From: Ulva prolifera
Taxonomy: Eukaryota; Chlorophyta; Ulvophyceae; Ulvales; Ulvaceae
Assembly (NCBI GenBank): GCA_023078555.1
Contig: CM041199.1
Location: forward strand, 2,421,101 to 2,485,100
Direction of reading: 5' to 3'
Length of the DNA stretch: 64,000 nucleotides
Shown piece after piece: positions 54,464-64,000 of the stretch; positions within the stretch are counted from its first letter, which is position 1; every line of letters starts with the position of its first letter. A program made the translations under genes and the position numbers. The notes under the pieces were generated by a model. The model saw only the letters and a program-made list of their open reading frames with translations, made no database searches and had not been told where the DNA came from.

Positions 54464-57338
54464 TCAATAGACCGTGTCCTTGCTCTGGTCAACGAAGAGT
54501 ACCTCATGCATCCCACGCGGCACTGCACGCGACAATGCCTGGCGCCCCGCATCCCCGATGGAGCACTCACGCACGTCGAGCGTACGCATGGCCTGCATGC
54601 GTGGCAGCACCTCGGCCAACGCCATCGCTCCAGAATCCCCAATCGGGTTACTCGCCAAGCACAGCACACTCAGCACGTCTAGTGCGGCCAGCGCCGGCGT
54701 CAGCGCCCCCATCGCCTTTGCCTTGACCCGGTTCTGCTCCAGCTCGAGCTCGCGCATGCCCGGCATGCATGTAAGCGCCTGCGCGAGCTGGTGCGTCCCG
54801 ACGCGCCCCAGGCAGCAGCACCGCAGGCTGAGCCGCGTTAGACGCGTCAGCGGCGCGACCGCCCGCGCAAACGCTGCCCCCGTCTCTGCACGGAACGCCA
54901 CCGCCACAAATGCGACCTCCAGCGCCTGAAGCACAGTCAGGGCGCCGATGCTCCTCTCAAACGCGGCGACCACGCCGTCCGGGCACACCATGTATCCCAG
55001 GCGCAGCCTCGTGAGCCCCTTCAGCCCCCCCAGCGGATCCACGGCATCCTCTGGATCGGCCCAGAAGCACTGAAGATCCAGGTCCCGCAGCTTCGCGAGG
55101 GCGCCCAGGTACGGCAGCACGTCCAGCAGGTCTGTCGCGACACCCTGGCCGTGCACGGCAAGCACCTCCAGCCCCTCCCAGCGGCGCAGGCACGCACACA
55201 GCGCGGCGACGGCGAGCGGTCGCCGCGCGACGACCCCGAACCGCAGCTCCCGCAGCCGCGGCGCCGCGTCGGAGGCCAGCGCGTCGAGCAGGGGCTGCTC
55301 CTGCTCGGCCGGCATCCACCCCTCCGCGAGCGTCAGGCGCGCCAGCTTCGGCAGGCCCGCCACCGCCGCCGTCACGCCGACCGACCACTGGTTCCGGCTG
55401 ATGTTGAGGGTCTCCAGTTCGGAAAACGGTGGGTCGTCCGGGTCCGGCGGCCCGGGCAGGAAGCGCATCGTGTAGTCGAGGAGGCAGTTGTACAGGTTGA
55501 GACAGCGCAGCTTCATCGGCGCGAGGACCGGCGCGAGCACCGCCTAGCCGTCCGAGGTGAGGGGGTTCGTTGACAGGGACAGGTGCGACAGCCCCGTCAG
55601 CGCCGGCAGCGCGGCCGCGAGCCGCTGCACTGCCACGCCCTGGCCCGCGAGGCCGAAGCCCTTCAGGTCGAGCGAGCGCAGCATGCGCAGCGTGGTCACC
55701 TGCGTGAGCGCCGCCGCCGCGGCGCCGTTCGCGCCGGAGCCCTCTGCCCGCATGCACAGCCGCGTCAGCTGCGGCAGCGCCGGCAGCGCCTCCGCGGCGC
55801 ACGCGAAGAAGTGGTCCGCCCACGCGCGGCTCATCTGCGCGGGCCAGACCTCCAGGTTCAGGCACTCGAGTGCGGTCATCGTGGCTACAGGGGCGATCGT
55901 GCGGCGGACCTGTTCTCTACCGACATCTGAGCTGCCGGTGACCGGGGTCCCATCGCGGAGTATGTGGAATGGGAAGTCGCAGTTGCGGAGCGAGAGCGCG
56001 GTGAGGTGCGTCCCGTGACCGCGCGCAATCGCTTCTGTCGTCGGGGCGGCGTCCTCGAGGACGGGGAGGTCGAGGGAGAAGCGGCGGTGGGCATCGATGG
56101 AGGGGTCGAGCGCGCGAAGGAGGAGTGGCTGCAGGGGCGCCGGCAGCAGCGGCAGCCACGCCGTGAGGTGGCGGGCGCGGCTGGGCAGCGTGCTCTGCCA
56201 GCCGCCGCCTGTTATGCGTGGTGGCACGGCGGCAAAGGCGGCGCGGAGGGTGAGAATCACGAGATGCTCTGGTAGGGCCTCGACAACCTGCAGGCGAGCC
56301 GCGTGGCTGGGGTGCGTTGGCGGGAAGGCAGGGCGGGAGATACATGCATGCATCCACGGAAACAGGGGGTTCTGCTCTGCTCTTGAGGGGATGGGGGATG
56401 GCGCCAGTCCGCCGCGGTGTAGGCGTCCTGCGCGTGTGGGGCAACACTCCATATATGGTGCAACAACAAACCCCGGCCGCGTGGGTTGCAACCATGCATG
56501 CATGTGCATGTGCATGTGTCAAAATTTTGATTTGGCCTGTGCGACAGGCATCGCGCAGGCTCTGGAGCCGGTCTGCATCAGCGTATGGATGGTTTTGGGT
56601 CCAGCTGGTGCACAAGGATGACGGTCTGCGTGCCATGCAGAAGGCAGCAGGGGGGCCGGCTGGTGCAGGCTAACCTCCGCAGCAGTGGCAGCCTGCTGCT
56701 GCTGGACCTCGGCTGTGGGGTCGTTCTTGCTGAAGCACAGCAGGGGGAAGGCTAGGGCGGCTACAAGGGCGCACGCCTGAGACAGCGCCTCGGGGTCGTC
56801 CAGCAGGTCAGCTGCCTGCAAACCACAGGCGATTCAACACATCCTGCCCCTCCACTTCCTGGACCGTTCTGCTGTGAGAGGGCCGATGCGGGAGTGCCAC
56901 AAGGCAGCGTGATGAGTGGCTGAGGCTGCTCTTGGTTGCCCTCGGTCATTTGGGGCATGGGGGAATGCAGGCAATTCGCCGTGTTGCGAGATCCACATCG
57001 ACACGGTAGAACACAGTAGAGATACAGCTGTATACAGGAAGTGAAAGATGGCTCACCTGGATCATTTGTAGCTGACAACGGATGTCATGTCTGGCTTCTA
57101 TAGCTGTTCCCTGGATGTCGCAGCTGGCCAGATCCAACCAGGACTGAATCGCTGTGAGGTCCGCGTCAAGCCTTGCAGACTCGCCGTTAGCGCATGCAGC
57201 ATGTAGAGTTGATAATACTTTGCTCCGCTTGATGAGGTCTGGCGTGATGAGGCACTCGCCACCGTCTGCGACCGACACCACCAGCAGGCCTGACTCAGTC
57301 CGGTCTAGCCGCAAGCCCTCCTGAACTTCTGCCGCCAT
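54464..57338 (-). CDS. SKP1-like POZ / LRR fusion protein, array copy H (premature stop in exon 3)
   Basis: A divergent subtype. Exon 1 (57057-57338, GTGAGC donor): TESGLLVVSVADGGECLITP, LIKRSKVLSTLHAAC, AIQSWLDLAS, LQMIQ. Exon 2 (56675-56815): AADLLDDPEALSQACALVAA, LAFPLLCFSKN. Exon 3 (54464-56287): VVEALPEHLVILTLRAAFAA, LTALSLRNCDFPF, LTRLCMRAEGSG, LRSLDLKGFGLAG, LSHLSLSTNPLTSDG, then TAG at 55541-55543 where relatives have Trp (GRWEVLAP, GCWMILAP). The frame continues AVLAPVLAPMKLRCLNLYNC for 358 codons to VDQSKDTVY. All other positions are open. It is either a recent null, a TGG-to-TAG sequence error, or two shorter products. I list it as coding with that caveat. Confidence 0.6.
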
Positions 57339-57339
57339 A

Positions 57340-58140
57340 GCGGTCGACAGTCAGAACAAACACAGCAACCTTGCAGATTCGAGGATCATATCCGCGCTGT
57401 GGTCTGGACGGGGTAGCGGACTTCGCCGAGTGATCGCATCGAGAGAAGCTGGTAGCGATCGGATAAGATGTCACAGCACAACGCCGAGCTGCAGAAGCCA
57501 TGGCTATGCCGTATCGTCTTGATGCAACATTATTGCATGCCTGTGTCTGTTCAGTGAAGAGCTCACAACGAAAGCACACATTTGATGAGTGTCTGCGAGC
57601 GCATGCAAGGTGCAGTGCATGGTGTGTTGGGCAAGTGCATCACATCTATCCTGCCTCCTCCACGAACAGCTTGAAGTGAGTTGAACTGGCGCCAAAGGTA
57701 AGTTGAGGCAGGACGGCCCCACAAGCGGCACGTGATGCAGACGCAGTGATTGGCAGTGATGTACTATACGAGCACCTTATCCTTGCTGTGTGCCTTTTTT
57801 TCATGCAGAGTTTGTAGTATACGACTGGAACCTTAGATGCCAGAAGATGTGCAGCATGTCTTGCAGCTCCGGATCTCAACTTCGTGACATGAAAACACTG
57901 CAGTAGTTGCCACATTGGAACCAGAAACATGTTACAGCTTCCCCCGCCCACTTTGAACATACCAGATTGTGCTCATTCTGCAGATTCATGCAACCTTCAC
58001 AGGCAGCTTTGAAAAAGCAATCCTGTACAATGCAGGTCGAAGGGCGCTCCTCATCAAGGCCATTCTAACCCGCCAACAAGCGTCCCATCACAGACCCACC
58101 ACAAACCATCATGCCAACACGCAGTTGTGATCAGGCCATG
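57340..58140. other. Intergenic between H and I
   Basis: 5' flank of H and 3' flank of I. No gene recognised. Confidence 0.3.
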
Positions 58141-58142
58141 AG

Positions 58143-58240
58143 CAGGATATGTAAAGTAAAGTAGATCTAAATTTACTGAGCCATATCCCATTGGACATTG
58201 ACAACTCCGAGTTAACGGGACCACATATGCCGATATGTAC
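58143..58240 (-). mobile_element. SINE, 3' half
   Basis: The minus strand reads GGCATATGTGGTCCCGTTAA, CTCGGAGTTGTCAATGTCCA, ATGGGATATGGCTCAGTAAA, then CTACTTTACTTTACA, collinear with 13330-13415. The tRNA-like head is absent, so the copy is 5'-truncated. Confidence 0.7.
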
Positions 58241-58521
58241 TGCATACATCCCACTGGACACCTGTGAAGCCTCGCTACATCGTCCACACTGCATGCATGC
58301 AGAGCCTCACTTGCCGGCAATCTCTCACTCAGGTTCCTCGTACACTCTTCATGCACATGCCGCCACATCACTCGCAAAGCCACTTCTCGAAATCGAAACA
58401 TCGCAAATCAGCAAAACCATGGCCAGGGTGTACCTGGTCAGGCGCAACACATCCTATTCAGCAAAAGTCCCTCAACACTCATCCTCAGCCGCAGCTACTC
58501 CATCAGGACGAGAGCATTGTC

Positions 58522-61500
58522 TCAGCTACCCACATCGATCACATGCATGCCAGCTGGTGCCGCCTGCGCCACTGCCTGCTTTGCGGCCGGCGGCAGGTCA
58601 CACCCGCGCAGGCACAGCTCTCGCAGCGCATGCATGCGCGGCAGTGCCGCAGCGATAACCACCCCTCCTTCACCTTTCACTCGATTCCCCCGCAGATCTA
58701 ACCTACTCAGCATGCTTATCATGACTAGCACCGGGGCGAGCCTCGCTATGCCAGACGGACCGATGTCACACTCGATCATGGACAGGTCACACATTGCCGT
58801 CATGCATGCAAGCCCCGCCACGAGGTCCCCGGCCCCACAAGCGCCCAGCACGCCCCGCAGCTTCAGCCGCGTGAGGCCGGTCAAGGCATGCAGCGCGCGC
58901 CCCAGCGCCGCTGCGCTGCCAATTGACAATGCATCGCGGCTCCACGCGGACACCTCCAGATACTGCAGGCGCGTCAGGGCCCCGAGCGCGGCGCTGAACA
59001 CATCCGTGGCCCCACCGCTGCACCCCAAGTCGACCATGCGGAGCTGCGTAAGGCGTGAACACTGGGCGAGGGCCAGTGGGACCTCCGCCGCCGATGCAAA
59101 CCGCACTCGCTGCATCACCAGAACCTGTAGACACGGGAGGGCGGCGAGGTGCGGGAGCAGCTGCAACAGCGGCGGCGTTGCGGCGGGGTGCCACGCGAGG
59201 CTCACGCTGCGCAGACCACGCCACCGCGCCACGCCACGGCACAGCGTGGCGGCCGCGGCGGGGGTTCCGTGGCAGTCGCCAATGTGAAGCACCTGCAGCG
59301 GAGCCGCCTCCTTCGCTTGCAGCGCGTGCAGCAGCCGCTCCTCTGCCTCGGCAGACAGCGGCAGCGCATGCATGCGCAGCTGCGCGAGCCGCGGCAGCCG
59401 CGTTGTGAGCTGCAGCGCCGGGCTGCGCAGGCGGTTGTCGGACAGCTGCAGCCGCTGCAGTGCCGAGAAGGCCGCGGCCTCCCCCTCAGCGCCGCTGTCG
59501 AGCTCAAACGGGTCATACAGTCTGCAGTCCTGGAGGTCGAGCGAGGTCAGCGGCAGCGCGGCTGCGGCGGGGGCTAGTGCGCGCCAGCCCGCGGTGCCAA
59601 GGGGGTTGTGTGCAAGCGAGAGGTGCGTCAGCGCGCACAGCGTGCGCAGCGCGGTGGCGAGCGCCGCAAGCCCCCCGGCCCCCGCCTTGTGGGCGCTGCC
59701 ACACAGCCCGCACGCGCTCAGTTCCAGGGACCGCAGCACGTGCAGCACGGTCAGCTGCTGCGCAAGCGCTGCTGCCGCCTTGTGGCAGCTCAGCTTGATG
59801 CTCAGGCGGAGGAGCGTGAGGTGCGGCATGCATGCGGTCGACGCCACCAACTCCGCAACGCCCCTCTGCGCAGTGCTGCCCGGCCAGGAGATGCTGAGAC
59901 GCTGCAGCGCCGTCATCGTAGCTAGCGGTGTAAACGCCTTCTTTGCATCCTCCCCCGCAGCCGCATCACAGTCCGCGGGCTGTGACGGCAAGACAGCCGG
60001 CACGCCCAGGGCTACCAAGCTGTTGCTGAAGCAGCCCGCCGCGGCCGTGACGGCGGTGGCTGCGGCGGCGGTGTCGCATGGTGGGAGCATGAGGGTGTGT
60101 GGTCCGTCAACGCAGGGGTCGAACGCACGGAGTACGCATGCATGCTGGGAGTCCGGCAGTGCTGCGAGAAGCGCGAAGAGGGGGTGGCGTGGGGGATGGG
60201 GCGAGGAGGGGGCGGGGCAGCGGCCGGGCATGTGGCCGCCACGGACGTGCGGCGGCACTGTGGTCAGGGCAGCGCGGAGGACGGCGACGGCCAGGTGTTC
60301 TGGCAAATCGGCCACAACCTGCACTCCCAAGCCTCGATCGTTGCGTTGCACCAATGACTGCGTCAGGGCGGACGTACGCGTGGGCCAGGCGGCTAGGGCT
60401 GAGAAACAGATTCCAGGCGTGAATGCCCGCACCTGTGGCCGCGCCTGCTTGGACGTGCATGTGTGCGTGGGGTATGCCGAGCTGTCTGATCATGCGCACA
60501 CGTGCGATTTACAAAGCCGGAGGGGCCGGCAGCACTGCCAGGGTACCGAACAAGCACTCCAACTCGTGCGCATCGTGCGCTCATGCATGCGGTGAGCCTC
60601 GGGTGCAGGCGTGTGCATGAATTGGAGGCATGTTGCAGGGGAGGACGCGCCTGCTGGGCGGTGGCTGCGGCGGGCAGGAGGTTTGACGCGGTGGCGCCGC
60701 CCGAGGGCGGCATGGGCACTGCAGCGCGGAGGAAGCCAAAGGCGGCTTCTGCGAGGCGGACACACGCCTGCTGGAGTGTTCTGCGGTCCTCGAGGAAATC
60801 TGCGGCCTGCATGCATGGCACCACTTCCGTCCTGCTAGTGCCATCTGCTTGAGGCTCCTTTCCATGCGGCTGTGCTGTACTGCTTGTAGTGCCAGCCCCT
60901 GCTAGCTGCTTCAGATGTGAGCGACGTCACGCCCGGTAGGGATGGCAGGAAACCCGGCCGTTTGACACAACAGGAGTGGCAGATGCATGCGAGCTGTGCA
61001 CTTGGCCTGGGCTCTACCTAGTGTCACCCATGCATTCAGGTTGACATCACTGATCGTACACATGCACTGACACATGCACTCAGTGTGAGTAATGTGAAAC
61101 AGCCACAGGGCCGTGTCGGCTGTCCGTGCTGTTGGGACAAAGGAGCATTCAAGACATACTCCTACAGATTCAGGACAGCAGGATCTTGCTCTGCAGGTTG
61201 CAGCCATTCCTGGCAGCTGCAAGCTCACCTTGAGGTGGGACAAGAGGTACATCACGTTTGTTCCAATGCCTGAACAGGAGAGGGCGGGCTGTCTGGTGCA
61301 TGCAGCCATCGCCTGCGCTAGAGCTGTTTATACGGCAGGGACTGCACGACGTCTGATCGTTTGTCGTCAGGTGTGTCACAGCGGAAACACAGCGTGCAGG
61401 GATGGGCAGGTTCGGGGCTTTGGCGTACTCCCAGATCAGATTCGCAACACGTAGACTAGCAGTGCGAAGGTCACGCAACACCGATATTGATTCTACGACG

Positions 61501-62468
61501 GTGGCCCTGACAACAAAATCCATGCGTCAGTGTAGTGGCATACGTTCAGTCAGATGTGAAACTCTATTGCTGTATTCAGCGTGGTATGGCAACGTTTTGC
61601 CGTAGGTTTGGATGGCACGCTTCACCGCGGTCCACGGCATCATCTTTGCAAACATCAATCGCATGTATGAACGCCTTGACTCATTTTCCATTCCGTAACG
61701 TTCGGGTGTGCGTGTGCGTGGTCGAATCGTACAGCTGCCTGGTCCCGGATTTGTGGCGAGTCTAGCCTCTGGCGCTTCAGGACAGAAAGAGCATGCACAG
61801 ACGCCGGGGCTTGACACGCGTCAGCATATATGGTGAACATTGCAATGAACTCAAATATCGTGAGTCGCATCGTCGAACCAACAGTATGTTCCGGCACGAG
61901 GTGCACATGAACAGCGAACATGACTATGACCTCGGCTGCGTTGAATTGAGAGCATGCACGAAGACGCACACAATGCAGAGAACATTGACTACATGCAATT
62001 TTATAACGGATTAAAATTGTATCGGCAGGAATAGACTGGACCGCCATGAGAACTGGGACATCGAGCAATGCGTTTGCAATTCCGAACCAGCTGACGAGGA
62101 CACCTGACCGAGATGGACACACCAAAACTCCGGTGCTACGGTGTGACCTTTGTGGAATGGAGCGATTATGTTGAATAGGCAGAGCCTATGTATCGCACCG
62201 ACGCTACTTTCAGCAGTGTTGGCACGCTGCTTTCAGCGGATGGGACGTCGCCTCGGGTCAGAAATCGATGCCATGCTTGCAGAAGGGACGCATGGAGTAG
62301 CAGTGGTATCCGATCTTCACATTTGAATTCTTCGTAAGCTGTCGAGAGAAACTGGCTCTCCTGGATCACTGCCCTGGGAAGGCTCACCTCACCGGCGTAA
62401 TCGTGCGCAACACTGAATCCCCAAGAATGTCGCTCCAACCACACAGAACTCTCGGTGATTACAACCAT
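58522..62468 (-). CDS. SKP1-like POZ / F-box-like / LRR fusion protein, array copy I
   Basis: The most divergent member and the array's right end. Exon 1 (62208-62468, GTAGCG donor): WLERHSWGFSVAHDYAGEVS, LPRAVIQESQFLSTAYEEF, RIPLLLHASLLQAWHRFL, VPTLLK. Exon 2 starts at 60806 (AADFLEDRRTLQQACVRLAE, AAFGFL) with an unresolved end, possibly 60720 or further. Exon 3 (58522-60318): VVADLPEHLAVAVLRAALTT, LTLLRLSIKLS, LTHLSLAHNPLG, LTSLDLQDCRL, LQRLQLSDNRL, LTRLKLRGVLG, LSRLDLRGNRVKGEG, LRELCLRGCDL, ending AGMHVIDVGS. About 730 residues, no stops. The large intron 1 (60.8-62.2 kb) has no recognised element. A family-4-like fragment lies in the exon 2-3 intron at 60512-60550. Exon 1 is weak by itself and is supported by position, phase and donor. 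Confidence 0.68.
60512..60550 (-). mobile_element. Family-4 retroposon tail fragment in intron 2 of gene I
   Basis: Minus strand CCCTGGCAGTGCTGCCGGCC, CCTCCGGCTTTGTAAATC: a short family-4 end, similar to the one at 8331-8371. Confidence 0.5.
60820..62200. other. Intron 1 of gene I
   Basis: Minus-strand frames (for example 61170-61523) have no similarity to the family's exons or to transposons that I can see. Confidence 0.35.
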
Positions 62469-62469
62469 G

Positions 62470-64000
62470 GTAAAAACACTATGTGTTACATAACTATGAT
62501 TTGTAATCGTGACACTGCGCTGCGTCGGCCACTTGAAATGCTGAGATCAAACAGCTACACATTTCGTCGAGATACGGCGCGGAGGCTGCGCAGGAATTGT
62601 TGCTGAGACACCGTCGCAGTCACCAGCAATATGACAAATGTGAGAATTCGGGATCAACCTAGCGATGTACGTAGTAACCTAATCCTCAGACAACAGCAGT
62701 ACCAGGACAGCCAAGATGCCAAATGCATACATTGTATCAGGACGCGTCTAGCTGGCTTGAACTGAGTCTCGTCCACACAAACCGTACATACGTTCCAAAC
62801 GTTGTATGGGCATTTGCACCACCGCAGATTGATCTCGAAATGGGTCACTCCGTATGAGCATCTGTCCTGCCAGCACAATGTCAGAGATATTGAGAGTGAT
62901 GTCCTATGTTGCAAGGACAAAGTCGTACAAGCAGCATCACAGTAACATAGCACATCCAGCTGCACCACAGCTGTGCCTGCCGCTGAGGTGGGGAACACAG
63001 GACCTGATCCTATGCATGGCTCCAGTTAAAATAGGCTCCATTCGGGAGAAGTTGCTCTTTGTCTGCCCTTGCGACGGCCGGGGAGCAGGTGGCTGTCAGT
63101 GCCGTTGCAGGCTGAGCACAATCGTTGGTACTGCCAGGATGGACTGTTCGTTGGATCGGCACGATCCTTTTTGCACATGACATGCATCAGCTCACGGAGC
63201 CACGGGGCTTCCTTGTGCTGCATTCGGAGGGGACACATCTTCCCCACAGACACCAGTTTCAACCCTCTGTCGAGCTACTGTTAGTGCACCATTCATCTAC
63301 TGTATCAGTTCCATCGTGTGCTGAGTGTAGCCGATGCAACGTGGCAGCGTGCAAATGCATGTCCATGCAGATAAAGAACAAAAACAAGGAAAAACACAGC
63401 ATGACCGAGCCCTGGTGCATGTCAGTGCAATAGTTCCATCACACAGCCATATTTCACAAGCCCTTCACAAGCCCTTGCTCATCAGCGTGAAGTGCCACCC
63501 GATTAGGCTTCCCGCCTCTCCGACTTTGTCCTTCAAAAACACTGTGTCCAGCAGGCCTCCGTATCTCATCGGCGTTCCTCGCATGCCCGCAAACGGTGCC
63601 TATGATGCTACCTGCCTAACTACCGGTGTCATTGAAAAAATGGTCACATTGTGAGCGCTGCAGCCAATTGCATAGGTCAACACCAGACCAGCCCATCGTC
63701 GACCGTGCCACCGCCTTCATCACCCAGCACGCTTGCGGCGGCAAAACAGGCTGAAACAAAACCTCACCAGTGGACTACTCCGGCTGGCAACCGGGCCGAG
63801 CTGGGTGAACATCCACCACTGTACCATAGGGGCTCCTGGAATTGTGAAGTCAGGGCGCAGCCTGCAGCACTGCAGCAGACACTCTGCAGATGCTGCAGGC
63901 TGCGCCGGTGATAGCATCAGAGGTGCGGCCCGGCTCACACAGCAGGCGGTGCCACCTGCCTCGCTGCCTTGGGCCTTGCAGCACACAGCAGGCGGGGGGT
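62470..64000. other. Right edge of window, no gene recognised
   Basis: 5' flank of gene I. A plus-strand frame at 63334-63654 contains SRPPYLIGVPRMPANGAYDA, vaguely like the CGRPG module region at 31 kb, which is too weak to call. 63930-63985 (GCGGTGCCACCTGCCTCGCT, GCCTTGGGCCTTGCAGCAC) resembles a decayed family-4 end on the plus strand. Confidence 0.3.

Noticed and set aside
35094-55543. Alternative nuclear genetic code (TAG/TGA as sense)
   Set aside because: Only two in-frame stops occur, one in each of two copies, both at Trp-like sites; intact copies end at ordinary stops and contain none internally.
54957-55865. 302-codon frame in the H region
   Set aside because: Alternate frame of H exon 3. 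The real frame shows LRR periodicity and this one does not.

Overview
This is a GC-rich eukaryotic nuclear segment, most likely from a green alga (Chlorophyta). The reasons are secreted proline-rich cell-wall-type proteins with long poly-Pro rods, coding exons with spliceosomal GT/AG introns, and many short retroposons whose 3' ends carry TGTAA, the usual green-algal poly(A) signal. I cannot name the species, and there are no bacterial features. All calls come from reading motifs and repeats by eye.

The dominant feature is a tandem gene family, entirely on the minus strand from about 3.4 kb to 62.5 kb. Each intact member has three exons. Exon 1 (about 95 codons) resembles the POZ half of SKP1. 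Exon 2 (about 46-52 codons) begins AA-(E/D)-YLDD and resembles the helix pair that follows in SKP1. Exon 3 (about 580-640 codons) opens with an F-box-like LPEHLAI..LRAALAAVPP and continues as about 15-17 leucine-rich repeats of ribonuclease-inhibitor type. Both introns are phase 0 wherever I could place them. Seven members are whole or nearly whole, and I call them A (18.3-21.8 kb), B (23.4-29.4), C (31.8-35.4), D (39.4-43.5), G (50.5-53.8), H (54.5-57.3) and I (58.5-62.5). C and H each carry one premature stop. E (45.5-48.3) is a pseudogene. Remnants lie near 3.5, 29.7, 30.6, 37.5, 44.3 and 47.7 kb. I infer proteins that combine a SKP1-like adaptor, an F-box-like helix and an LRR receptor in one chain, evolving by birth and death.

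A second theme is secreted hydroxyproline-rich-type proteins: a two-exon gene at 4.3-7.0 kb (minus), a decayed paralogue at 13.6-14.3 kb, a C-terminal scrap at 38.0-38.2 kb, and a different cysteine-module/poly-Pro gene at 15.4-17.6 kb (plus).

The rest is largely transposable-element debris: 5'-truncated LINE ends of at least three families, a short retroposon family (called family 4 here), a tRNA-headed SINE, and two non-autonomous DNA transposons with terminal inverted repeats. Several retroposon insertions are only 29-53 bp of 3' tail yet have clear target-site duplications. Regions 0-3 kb, 8-13 kb and 48.8-49.5 kb are almost pure repeat debris, and intron 1 of gene B has been swollen by nested LINEs.
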